Shown here in pieces: positions 28,984-37,992 of a stretch of DNA of 64,000 nt. Each line of letters starts with the position of its first letter. Positions within the stretch are counted from its first letter, which is position 1. This DNA is from Oscillospiraceae bacterium (lineage in GTDB: Bacteria; Bacillota; Clostridia; Oscillospirales; Ruminococcaceae). The translations under genes were made by a program, and so were the position numbers. The notes below the pieces were generated by a model, which had not been told where the DNA came from, ran no database searches, and was given only the letters and a program-made list of their open reading frames with translations. Where the stretch lies: NCBI GenBank assembly GCA_031253495.1, contig JAIRWC010000037.1, forward strand, positions 51,898 through 115,897. Reading direction: 5' to 3'.

Positions 28984-30423
28984 TCATTTTAAAAGGGTTT
29001 CCGCCGCGGACGGCGGGCAGTCCCACACGCCGGTCTCCCTTTCAAGGAAATCGGCTATTTGCAAGATTCTCGCCTCGTCAAATTCCCTCCCCGTTATCGA
29101 CATCCCTATGGGCAAGCCGTCCTTGTCCTTGCCGCAAGGGACGGAAACGCAGGGCAAACCCGTTATGTTCGCGAAAGCGGTGTACATGGAAGAGGAATAG
29201 TTTTTCATCAAATCAATCTTTTCGCCTATTTTGAAAGCGGTGCGCGGGAACGTAGGGGAAACAATCGCGTCGGCTTTTTCAAAAACCCCGTTAAACTCGC
29301 GAATTAACCGCCGCTTAACCGCCAAAGCCTTTTGGAAATACACGCCGCCGTCCGAAAGCATGATACCGCCGAGCATAAGTCTGCGCTTTACCTCGTCGCC
29401 GAACCCGCGCGTTCTGCTGTCGCGTATTCTCTCGTCACGCGCGCCCCCCGAGCCGCGCAGCCCGTATTCTTCGCCGTCGAAACGCGATAACGCCGATACC
29501 GCCTCGGCGCAGGATATTATCAAAAAAGCGGCGACGACGTAAGATAACGAGGGTATGGAAACCTCGGTCAGCTTAACGCCGTTTTTCTCCAACGCTTTGG
29601 CGGCGTTTAAAACCGCTTCGCGTATTTCGCCGTTTACGTCGTCGGAGAACAACTCTTTCGGCGTCGCGACCGTCAGCCCCGAAACGCCTTTCCCTATCTT
29701 CGCCGAGCAGGAACCGCGCGAGCCGCCGAGCAGCGCGTCCACCACGACGCCGCAGTCCTCCGCGCGTTTCGCCAACGGACCGACCACGTCGAAAGATTTT
29801 GAAAATTCCGTTATGCCTGTCCGTGAAATTCTGCCGTAGGTAGGCTTTAACCCCGTAATTCCGCAAAATGAGGCGGGCTGTCTGATTGAAGCGCCCGTAT
29901 CGGTTCCCAAAGCGAACGCGCAGCACGACGAAGCCACCGCCGCCGCGCTTCCGCCGGACGAACCGCCCGGAACGCGTTCGGGGGCAATCGGGTTGCGCAC
30001 GGCCCCGAACGCCGAGGTTTCGTTGGACTTACCCATGGCGAACTCGTCAAGGTTGGTTTTACCGATAAGCGCGTACCCCTGCTCTTTCAGGAGTTTCACA
30101 ACCTCGGCATCGCGGGAAGGCGTGAAGTTTTCGAGCATTTTCGAGCCGCAGGTCGTTTTTATACCGTCGGTGCATATATTGTCCTTAATCGCGGCGGGTA
30201 TTCCCGTAAGGGCGCGGGATTCGCCGGAATTTATAATTTTCTGGGCGGTTTCGGCGTTGGCAAGCGCCTCTTCCTCGGTTACGGAGATAAACGCGTTAAG
30301 CTCGGGGTTAAGCGTTTTGGCGCGGTTAAGGTATTCGCGGGTTAATTCCCCCGCGCCGATTAGCCTTTTGTCAAGGGCGGCGCGAAGCTGTTTCAGCGTA
30401 AGTTTGATAACGTCCATTGTCAA
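28984..30423 (-). CDS. gatA: Asp-tRNA(Asn)/Glu-tRNA(Gln) amidotransferase subunit A
   Basis: AAIKDNIC, PGGSSGGSAAAVASS, GTDTGASIRQPASFCG. Confidence 0.96.
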   Translation of the reverse strand: MTMDVIKLTLKQLRAALDKRLIGAGELTREYLNRAKTLNPELNAFISVTEEEALANAETAQKIINSGESRALTGIPAAIKDNICTDGIKTTCGSKMLENFTPSRDAEVVKLLKEQGYALIGKTNLDEFAMGKSNETSAFGAVRNPIAPERVPGGSSGGSAAAVASSCCAFALGTDTGASIRQPASFCGITGLKPTYGRISRTGITEFSKSFDVVGPLAKRAEDCGVVVDALLGGSRGSCSAKIGKGVSGLTVATPKELFSDDVNGEIREAVLNAAKALEKNGVKLTEVSIPSLSYVVAAFLIISCAEAVSALSRFDGEEYGLRGSGGARDERIRDSRTRGFGDEVKRRLMLGGIMLSDGGVYFQKALAVKRRLIREFNGVFEKADAIVSPTFPRTAFKIGEKIDLMKNYSSSMYTAFANITGLPCVSVPCGKDKDGLPIGMSITGREFDEARILQIADFLERETGVWDCPPSAAETLLK

Positions 30424-30608
30424 TCCGCAACTTTCGGTATAATACGGCGTACGCCGCCGTCCGCGGTTTCGTCGAACTTTTTGATTTTCTCGATAATCGA
30501 AATTAAGGCGCCCAGCTCCCCGGCGAGCTTTTCCTCCTCGCTTTCGGTGAAATTTAATTTTGACAGCTCCGACAATCTCGCGAAGGTGTGCTTGTCTATT
30601 CCGCTCAT
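30420..30608 (-). CDS. gatC: Amidotransferase subunit C, unusually short (62 aa)
   Basis: Position before gatA; IDKHTFARLSELSKLNFTESEEEKLAGELGALISIIEKIKKFDE; start MSGIDKH. Confidence 0.8.
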   Translation of the reverse strand: MSGIDKHTFARLSELSKLNFTESEEEKLAGELGALISIIEKIKKFDETADGGVRRIIPKVAD

Positions 30609-31099
30609 ACGCTCTCCTCGAAAATTTCTTTCGCCTTTTCGCCGTCGCCGCAAATAAACATCACGACATAATCGCCGTTCGTTTCGATAACCGCGTTTTC
30701 AAGTTTATAAACCTCGGCGGGCAGATAATCCCGCCAAGATTTCAGCCGTTCTTGCGCGTATTTCTCAAAAAACTCCGCGGCTTCGGCGGCTTTATCCGCC
30801 GAAGCCATTTTTAAAACAACTATCTCGTCGGGGTTGGTTCCGGCGGGGTTGACGTAAAAAGACGCTTCGACGACGCCGTCGGCGTCAAGACCGTACTTGT
30901 ATTCCAAATCGTCGGCGGTCTTCGCCGTCATTTCGGGGAAATCGCCCCCCTCTATGATTGCCGCCGTAATCTCAGAAACGGGCTTCGACTCTTTTTCAGG
31001 CGCGACGCCGTCCGAAGCGAAAACGTCTTCAGCCGGTTTGCAGGAAGTCAATAACGATATAAATATTACCGAGAGTAACAGCGTCTTAATTCTTTTCAT
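30605..31099 (-). CDS. Lipoprotein, DUF4358-like
   Basis: Signal plus lipobox LLTSCK; DEIVVLKMASADKAAEAAEFFEKYAQERLKSW. Confidence 0.65.
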   Translation of the reverse strand: MKRIKTLLLSVIFISLLTSCKPAEDVFASDGVAPEKESKPVSEITAAIIEGGDFPEMTAKTADDLEYKYGLDADGVVEASFYVNPAGTNPDEIVVLKMASADKAAEAAEFFEKYAQERLKSWRDYLPAEVYKLENAVIETNGDYVVMFICGDGEKAKEIFEESV

Positions 31100-31125
31100 G
31101 GAATTCCTTTCCTTAACAGCCGTTC

Positions 31126-32061
31126 CTATTCCAGTTCTGTCTGAACATACGACAGCAGCGCCTTATACGCCGAAACGGTGAGGTGCATCCCGTCCGGCTG
31201 AGCGTAATCGCCGCGCAAGTATCCCCCGTCGTCTTTCAAGAGGGCGGAAACGTCAATCAGAATACATCCGGTCTCTCTCGCCGCGCCGCGCAACAGGGAA
31301 TTGTACTCGTTAATCATGTCTATGGTAACGCTGTAATCGCTGCTCACGCTCGAAGCGACGGGCGGCACGGTGAGAATTACGGTTTCAATGCCCGGATAAG
31401 CCGATTTCAAGGAATTTACCAGCGTTTTCATGCTTTCCGATATCGAAGAGGCGTTCGCGGCGGCAAGCCCGTTGGTTCCGAGCATAATTACGACGCGGTC
31501 AAAATCCGCCGCCGTTTCAATCACGCCGCGGTTGTTGATTGTTTTAGACAAAGCCCCCGCCGGAGACAACCCGATATCCGCGAACACGTTTCCGGCGAAA
31601 ATCAGCCCGTATCCGCTCAATCCCGTAAAAATGGAATCGCCCACGAACAGCGTACCGGAGAAGAAACCCGCTTCATAATCGGTTCGCGGCGGAGACCCGT
31701 CGCCGCTTTCGCCGGGTTCGACAATCTCGCCGGGTTCGCCGGTCTCGCCGGGTTCGTCTGTTTCGCCGGGTTCGGAATCCGACGTAAGCGGAGCCTTCGT
31801 CATTTCGGGAACGAAAGTAGTATCGGCGGTTTCTTCCGATTCCGCGGATTCCGTTTCGTCGGGGGACGCCACAATCGTGGGGGACGTTTCCCCGCGCGAG
31901 GGTTCCGTACTTTGCGCGGGCAGGGGCGACGTCATATAAACGTACAGGAAAATGCCCAGCATTATCAAAATAACCGCAATCAGCAAATTTAACGCGACGA
32001 CGGCGGGCGTAAGCGACGTTTCCCGTTTGCTGTTTGAAAGACTGTGATTGTTCCGAGACAC
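31126..32061 (-). CDS. Membrane-anchored SGNH/GDSL hydrolase with PGE-repeat linker
   Basis: N-terminal TM, LFVGDSIFTGLSGYG, MLGTNG, DGMHLT. Confidence 0.82.
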   Translation of the reverse strand: MSRNNHSLSNSKRETSLTPAVVALNLLIAVILIMLGIFLYVYMTSPLPAQSTEPSRGETSPTIVASPDETESAESEETADTTFVPEMTKAPLTSDSEPGETDEPGETGEPGEIVEPGESGDGSPPRTDYEAGFFSGTLFVGDSIFTGLSGYGLIFAGNVFADIGLSPAGALSKTINNRGVIETAADFDRVVIMLGTNGLAAANASSISESMKTLVNSLKSAYPGIETVILTVPPVASSVSSDYSVTIDMINEYNSLLRGAARETGCILIDVSALLKDDGGYLRGDYAQPDGMHLTVSAYKALLSYVQTELE

Positions 32062-32150
32062 GGCGCGCCCCCCTTACGGAAATCATATGGGTTATTATAC
32101 ATTATTTTCACCGGATATTCAAGTATTTTTTACAAATTTCGGGAAAACGG

Positions 32151-32212
32151 GCGCCGCCGCGACGGCGCAACCCCGTTTAAATTCAAAACGCGAAGCATTT
32201 TGAATTTAAACG
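32151..32212. repeat. Dispersed repeat family A, copy 3
   Basis: GCGCCGCCGCGACGGCGC + AACCCC + CGTTTAAATTCAAAA...TTTTGAATTTAAACG. Confidence 0.85.
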
Positions 32213-32288
32213 ACCGTAATATCTATTGCAATTTCGGCGAGTATGTGTTATCATGGTACTATGCGGAAATGACGGGAGGAACGGTAAA

Positions 32289-33533
32289 ATGAGTGAAATT
32301 CGCGACGGGGGTCTGTGGGAAAGCGGAAAACGCAAGATTGACTGGGTGGAAAACAATATGCCTTTGCTTCGCGGGATAAAAGCCGAGTTTGAGAGGACTA
32401 AACCGTTCGCCGGGCTGAAGGTCGCCCTGTCGGTTCATTTGGAAGCGAAAACCGCCTATTTGTGTAAAACCTTCGCGGCGGGCGGCGCCGAAATGTTTAT
32501 AACGGGTTCAAATCCGCTTTCAACCCAAGACGACGTGGCGGCGGCGCTGGTCCGCGAAGGGCTCGGCGTCTACGCGTGGCACGGCGCCACCGACGACGAA
32601 TACCGCAGGCACGTCTCAAAGGTTATCGAAGCCGCCCCGAACATAATAATAGACGACGGCGGCGACTTAGTGAACCTTATCCATACGAAATACCCCGAAC
32701 TGCTTAAAAACGTCATAGGCGGCTGCGAGGAAACCACGACGGGCATCATCCGCCTGATTGCCATGAACAGGGTGGGCAAGCTCAAATTCCCGATGGCGCT
32801 GGTCAACGACGCGGATTGCAAGCATTTATTCGATAACCGCTACGGCACCGGGCAGTCGGTGTGGGACGGGATTAACCGTTCGACCAACCTGATTGTCGCG
32901 GGGAAAAACGTCGTCGTCGCCGGTTACGGCTGGTGCGGAAAGGGCGTCGCCATGCGCGCGAAAGGGTTGGGCGCGTCGGTAATCGTTACCGAAATCAACC
33001 CCGTCAAAGCGATGGAAGCGGTTATGGACGGTTTCAAGGTCATGCCCATGAACGAAGCGGCGAAAATCGGCGATTTTTTCATCACGGTAACGGGTTGCAA
33101 AGACGTCATAACAAAACCGGACTTTAACGTGATGAAAGACGGGGCGATTTGCTGCAACGCCGGGCACTTCGACGTGGAAGTCGACGTGGCGGGACTGAAA
33201 GCAATCGCGGTCGAGGAAAAACCGGCGCGCGACAATATAATGGGCTATCGCCTTAAAAACAACAACCGAATTTATATAATAGCCGAGGGCAGATTGGTGA
33301 ACCTTGCCGCGGGCGACGGGCATCCCGCCGAGATTATGGATATGTCGTTCGCCATCCAAGCGTTATCCGCGCTGTATATAATCAATAACAGGGACAAATT
33401 GAACGATATGATAATTCGCGTTCCGCGCGAGGTAGACCAAGAAGTGGCGAGAAAGCAACTGGGCTTCTGGGGCGCGAAAATCGATACGCTCACGCAAGAG
33501 CAGGAAAGGTATCTGGACAGTTGGGAAGCGTGA
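32289..33533 (+). CDS. ahcY: Adenosylhomocysteinase
   Basis: LSVHLEAKTAYLCKTFAAGGAEM, GYGWCGKGVAMRAKGLGASVIVTEINPVKA. Confidence 0.93.
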   Translation: MSEIRDGGLWESGKRKIDWVENNMPLLRGIKAEFERTKPFAGLKVALSVHLEAKTAYLCKTFAAGGAEMFITGSNPLSTQDDVAAALVREGLGVYAWHGATDDEYRRHVSKVIEAAPNIIIDDGGDLVNLIHTKYPELLKNVIGGCEETTTGIIRLIAMNRVGKLKFPMALVNDADCKHLFDNRYGTGQSVWDGINRSTNLIVAGKNVVVAGYGWCGKGVAMRAKGLGASVIVTEINPVKAMEAVMDGFKVMPMNEAAKIGDFFITVTGCKDVITKPDFNVMKDGAICCNAGHFDVEVDVAGLKAIAVEEKPARDNIMGYRLKNNNRIYIIAEGRLVNLAAGDGHPAEIMDMSFAIQALSALYIINNRDKLNDMIIRVPREVDQEVARKQLGFWGAKIDTLTQEQERYLDSWEA

Positions 33534-33578
33534 AACGCGCGGCGGCAATGATACGGATTATGAGGGGGGCGCGGAATA

Positions 33579-34589
33579 TTGACGGAAAGAACCGTTGTTC
33601 CGGACAGTCTTGAAGAGGTTCGGTCGCTTTTCGGCGATTTTGACGAAAATATAAAGATTGTCAGCGGGCGTTTCGGCGTGAAAATCGTCGGGAGGGGCGG
33701 CGAAATCAAGATTAACGGCGAAGACGAAAGCGTTTTCAGAGCCGCCGCGACCATTGAGAATATGCTCGGTCTTTTAAGGCGCGGGGAAACGCTTAACGAG
33801 CAAAGCGTCCGCTATATCGCGGACATGACGGGCGACGGTCGGGATGAGGAGCTTTCCGCGCTTGGCGGCGACTGCGTTTGCGTAACTTTCACCGGGAAGC
33901 CCGTCCGCCCGAAAACCGTGGGGCAAAAGCGCTATATTGAGAAAATCAGGAAAAACACCGTGATATTCGGGGTGGGGCCCGCCGGAACGGGCAAAACCTA
34001 TCTCGCCGTCGCGGAAGCCGTCCGCGCTTTCAAAGCGAGGGAGGCGCACAAGATTATCCTCACCCGCCCCGCCGTTGAAGCGGGGGAGAAATTAGGGTTT
34101 CTGCCGGGCGACCTGCAAAACAAAGTAGACCCTTACCTAAGACCGCTTTACGACGCGCTGTTCGATATGCTGGGGGCGGAATCGTTCGCCAAACACACGG
34201 AAAAAAACGTCATAGAGGTCGCCCCGCTCGCTTACATGAGGGGCAGAACGCTCGACGACAGTTTCATCATTCTCGACGAGGCGCAAAACACCACCCCCGA
34301 ACAAATGAAAATGTTTCTTACACGGCTGGGTTTTAACAGTAAAATGGTAATCACGGGCGATATAACCCAAATCGACCTCCCCGACGCGAAACGTTCCGGG
34401 CTCGTCGAGGCGGTCGGCGTTCTCGACGGTATAGAAGGCATAGCGCAATGCCGCCTGACCGATAAGGACGTGGTGCGGCACAGGCTGATTCAAGAAATAG
34501 TAAAGGCTTATGAAAAACGCGCGAACAAGGGGAATTTGCCCGTAAAAAACGGCGTGAAACGGTTTTATAAACTCAAAGGAAAGAAGTAA
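33579..34589 (+). CDS. phoH: PhoH family protein (TTG start)
   Basis: FGVGPAGTGKTYLAVA, RPAVEAGEKLGFLPGDLQNKVDPYLRPLYD. Confidence 0.95.
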   Translation: MTERTVVPDSLEEVRSLFGDFDENIKIVSGRFGVKIVGRGGEIKINGEDESVFRAAATIENMLGLLRRGETLNEQSVRYIADMTGDGRDEELSALGGDCVCVTFTGKPVRPKTVGQKRYIEKIRKNTVIFGVGPAGTGKTYLAVAEAVRAFKAREAHKIILTRPAVEAGEKLGFLPGDLQNKVDPYLRPLYDALFDMLGAESFAKHTEKNVIEVAPLAYMRGRTLDDSFIILDEAQNTTPEQMKMFLTRLGFNSKMVITGDITQIDLPDAKRSGLVEAVGVLDGIEGIAQCRLTDKDVVRHRLIQEIVKAYEKRANKGNLPVKNGVKRFYKLKGKK

Positions 34590-35041
34590 TGGCAAATTTT
34601 AGGCTGATGTACGGCGACAGGGCGAAATCCGGGCTTAATTTCCGGCCGCTCGCTTTCAAATGCTGCGGCGCGGTCTTGGCTTCGGAACGTTTTCCCCATC
34701 TTTCCGAAGCGTCCCTTACCCTCGTTTCCGACGGGGAAATCCGTGCGCTTAACCGCAAATTCCGAAACGCCGACCGCCCGACGGACGTGCTTTCTTTTCT
34801 GTCCGGCGACCCCAACCCCGACACCGGCGCCGTCGTTCTCGGCGACGTCGTTATCTCGGCTGAAACGGCGGTCAGGCAGGCTTCGGAGTATGGGCATACC
34901 GTAAGGCGCGAATTGGCGTTCTTGACGGTTCACGGAATGTTGCACCTGTTGGGGTACGACCACGTTCGGCAAGACGACGAACGCGCCATGCTGGCGAAAC
35001 AGGAAGCGATAATGGGAAAACTGGGAATAAACCGACAGTGA
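34589..35041 (+). CDS. ybeY: rRNA maturation RNase YbeY
   Basis: HGMLHLLGYDH, ATGs/TAA overlap with phoH. Confidence 0.95.
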   Translation: MANFRLMYGDRAKSGLNFRPLAFKCCGAVLASERFPHLSEASLTLVSDGEIRALNRKFRNADRPTDVLSFLSGDPNPDTGAVVLGDVVISAETAVRQASEYGHTVRRELAFLTVHGMLHLLGYDHVRQDDERAMLAKQEAIMGKLGINRQ

Positions 35042-35541
35042 TTTATATGAACGAAAAACTACGCGGTTTGAGAAAAAGCTTCGCGCATGCGGCGGGCGGA
35101 ATAGTTTTTTGCGCGCGTTACGAGCGGAATATGCGCGCGCATATCGCGGCGGCCGCGTACGCGCTGTTCTTCGCTCTGTATTTCTACGGCCTTGCCGGAG
35201 CAAAACTGGCTGTGTTGATTATTACGTGCGTTTTGGTGATTTCCCTTGAAATGCTCAACACCGCCGTCGAGGTTCTCGCCGACAAAGCCTCGCCCGAATA
35301 TTCCGCCCTCGCCAAAGCCGCGAAAGACGTCGCGGCGGGAGCGGTTTTAATCGCGGCGGCGGGGGCCGTCGCCGTCGGCGTGATACTTTTCTTTGACGTC
35401 GGGAAATTTAAGGAAATAGCGGCGTTTTTCGGGGGGAACGCGTTCGCGGCGTTCGCGTTGGCCGCCTCGCTGGCGTTAAGCGTCATATTTGTTTTTTTCA
35501 CGGGGAAAGAAAGACGGAAAAGGGGTCGCGGGAAAGAATGA
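35038..35541 (+). CDS. dgkA: Diacylglycerol/undecaprenol kinase family protein with extra C-terminal TM
   Basis: EMLNTAVEVLADKASPEYSALAKAAKDVAAGAVLIAA. Confidence 0.88.
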   Translation: MIYMNEKLRGLRKSFAHAAGGIVFCARYERNMRAHIAAAAYALFFALYFYGLAGAKLAVLIITCVLVISLEMLNTAVEVLADKASPEYSALAKAAKDVAAGAVLIAAAGAVAVGVILFFDVGKFKEIAAFFGGNAFAAFALAASLALSVIFVFFTGKERRKRGRGKE

Positions 35542-36443
35542 CAAAAACCGTGTTCGCCGCGGTTTGCGGAAAGGCGAACGCCGGAAAATCCTCGCTCGTA
35601 AATTTGCTCGTGGGCGAAAAGGTTGCCATAACCGGCGAAAAACCGCAGACCACCCGCGCACGTATTAACGGCGTCCTCACGCGGGGCGAAATTCAATACG
35701 TTTTTACGGATACGCCGGGACTGCACAAACCCGAAAACACGCTGTCAAGGCACATGCTGAAATCAATCAGGAGCGGTGCCGCCGGCGCCGACGCGATTCT
35801 TTTCGTGGCGGACTGTTCAAAGAAAAGCGGCGGCGCCGACGCTTCGGTTTTGGAGTTTCTGGAAAACGTTCGCGGTTCGGACGTGATTTTATTGCTTAAC
35901 AAAATCGACTTGGTTAAAGACAAGTCGGCGCTTCTCGGAATAATCGACGAATACCGCAAGATATACGGCTTCGCCCAGATTATCCCGATAAGCGTGAAAG
36001 ACGGGACGAATACCGAAAAGATTCTGCCTTTACTCTCGTCTTACGCCAAGAAGAGCGAATTTTTCTTTGAACCCGGCTTGTCCACCGACCAATCCGAACG
36101 GGTATGGCTGTCCGAAATTATCCGCGAGAAGCTGTTGAACGCGCTTCGCGAGGAGGTTCCGCACGGAATAGCGGTCGGCGTCGAAAGCGTCGCGGACGGC
36201 AAAACAAAAAAAGGCGAGGAAATCGTCGACGTTTCCGCCGTTATCGTATGCGAAAAGCAATCCCACAAGGGCATGGTCATAGGGAAAGGCGGCGCGCTTT
36301 TGAAGAAAATCGGCGAATCCGCCCGAATGGAAACGGAGGAGTATTTCGGGCGCAAGGTTAATCTGAAATTATGGGTGAAAGTCGCCGAGGATTGGCGGAA
36401 CAGGGAAAATTTAATCAACAAATTCGGGCTGAAATCGGAATAA
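35538..36443 (+). CDS. era: GTPase Era
   Basis: GKANAGKSSLVNLLVGEKVAITGEKPQTTR, KH domain. Confidence 0.96.
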   Translation: MTKTVFAAVCGKANAGKSSLVNLLVGEKVAITGEKPQTTRARINGVLTRGEIQYVFTDTPGLHKPENTLSRHMLKSIRSGAAGADAILFVADCSKKSGGADASVLEFLENVRGSDVILLLNKIDLVKDKSALLGIIDEYRKIYGFAQIIPISVKDGTNTEKILPLLSSYAKKSEFFFEPGLSTDQSERVWLSEIIREKLLNALREEVPHGIAVGVESVADGKTKKGEEIVDVSAVIVCEKQSHKGMVIGKGGALLKKIGESARMETEEYFGRKVNLKLWVKVAEDWRNRENLINKFGLKSE

Positions 36444-36447
36444 AATT

Positions 36448-37206
36448 ATGTTAATCACAGTTGACGGCTTGGTAATCGCGCGTCGCGACGCGGGCGACTC
36501 TTCCTGTTACGTCGATATTTTGACCGAGGAATACGGCGTTATCGAGATACTTGCGCGCGGCGTAAAGAAAATTACCAGCCAAAACGCCCCGAGCGCCGCG
36601 ATTTTCACATACGCGGTCTTTTGCCTTGACAAAAAGGCTTTAACCTATACCCTTAATTCCGCGCGTTCAAAATACAGTTTCCATAACCTTTCGGCGGATA
36701 TGCGCACCCTTTCGCTCGCGGCGTATTTTTCCGAGGTGATAAAGTACGCGTCGGCCTCCGAACAAAACAACGGGGGCGCCCTGCGGCTTATGCTGATGGC
36801 GCTGTACGAACTGGAAAAAGGGCGAACCCCCGCCTTAATCAAGGCGGTTTTCGAGCTTAGGGCGTCGTCGGAGTTGGGGATGGCTCCGAACCTCGTCGCC
36901 TGCGCGAATTGCGCCCGTTACGCGGGCGGGAATATGTTTTTGCCCGTTAAAGACGGCGTGATATTTTGCGAGGACTGTTACGGCGCGGCGGGCGCGGCGG
37001 GCGCGGTCTTCAAAATGCCGCCGGAAGTTTTGAAAGCGGCGCGGTATACGCTGTATTCCCCGCCGGAACGGATATTCAAATTCAGGGCGCCCGAAAACGT
37101 TTTAAAGGAGTTTTCGGCAATCGCCGAGGAATATCTGCTGTACCACCTGGGGAGGGGTTTCAAGACGCTGGAATATTATAAGGGGCTGAACAAAATAAAT
37201 GATTGA
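36448..37206 (+). CDS. recO: DNA repair protein RecO
   Basis: Family N-terminal OB fold, CANCAR/CEDC; position after era. Confidence 0.9.
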   Translation: MLITVDGLVIARRDAGDSSCYVDILTEEYGVIEILARGVKKITSQNAPSAAIFTYAVFCLDKKALTYTLNSARSKYSFHNLSADMRTLSLAAYFSEVIKYASASEQNNGGALRLMLMALYELEKGRTPALIKAVFELRASSELGMAPNLVACANCARYAGGNMFLPVKDGVIFCEDCYGAAGAAGAVFKMPPEVLKAARYTLYSPPERIFKFRAPENVLKEFSAIAEEYLLYHLGRGFKTLEYYKGLNKIND

Positions 37207-37268
37207 CTTTGCCCATGCTTTTGTGTTAAAATAAAGCGATTGCACCGAAAACTAAAAGAGCGGATTTA

Positions 37269-37757
37269 ATGACAATGAAAATCACGGTTATCTCGGACAG
37301 CCACAGAAATTTTCACAGGTTGAAAAGCGTGGTTGAAAGGAACATGGATTCGGAACTGTTTATACATCTCGGCGACGGTATGCTTGAAGTCATAGACGTG
37401 GCGAAGCTCTACCCCGAAAAGCCGTTCGTGTTTGTCAAGGGCAATTCCGACTTCATAAAATACAGGGAAGAACGCGTCGTAAACGCCGGCGGGCACAGGA
37501 TATTTTGCACCCACGGGCATAATTACAACGTCCATTGGGAAACGGACCCGATTATCCGCAAGGCTTATTCCATGCGCTGCAACATCGTTTTGTTCGGGCA
37601 CACGCATATTTATCGGACGGAGTGCGTCAACGGGATGTACATAATGAACCCCGGCAGCCTTGACCGCCCGCGAGGGAAAAACCGCCCCTCTTACGGGATT
37701 ATCACAATAAACCCGGAGGGGAGCGTTTCGATGAATATCGTGGCGTTTAAGCCATGA
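37269..37757 (+). CDS. YfcE/MJ0936-type metallophosphoesterase
   Basis: ISDSHRN, HLGDG, KGNSD, THGH, FGHTH. Confidence 0.92.
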   Translation: MTMKITVISDSHRNFHRLKSVVERNMDSELFIHLGDGMLEVIDVAKLYPEKPFVFVKGNSDFIKYREERVVNAGGHRIFCTHGHNYNVHWETDPIIRKAYSMRCNIVLFGHTHIYRTECVNGMYIMNPGSLDRPRGKNRPSYGIITINPEGSVSMNIVAFKP

Positions 37758-37787
37758 CGGCAAATCGCCGCCCAAGCGAAAAAACGC

Positions 37788-37816
37788 TTGACAAACCTTA
37801 AAAACCGTGTTATAAT
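37788..37816 (+). promoter_or_regulatory. Promoter of riboswitch-ATPase transcript
   Basis: TTGACA - 17 bp - TATAAT. Confidence 0.8.
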
Positions 37817-37825
37817 TCGGTTATG

Positions 37826-37920
37826 CTCGTGGGGGAGTAGTTGGCGCGGGATTAGGCGCGCGTTATACCAACAATCTCGATTGGAAACAATCTGGTATAA
37901 CTTAATTAATGAGACCCATA
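37826..37920 (+). promoter_or_regulatory. yybP-ykoY (Mn2+) riboswitch aptamer
   Basis: GGGGAGTAG ... GAGACCC signature; upstream of P-type cation ATPase; P1 TGGG/CCCA. Confidence 0.82.
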
Positions 37921-37970
37921 TATGGCTTTTTCGGCGGGGGCGCCCGCTTTGAGCCGTATATGGGCTTTTT
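37915..37970 (+). terminator. Intrinsic terminator overlapping riboswitch P1 3' strand
   Basis: CCCATATATGGCT ... AGCCGTATATGGG CTTTTT. Confidence 0.88.
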
Positions 37971-37992
37971 GTTCGGGAAGGAGAATTAACAA

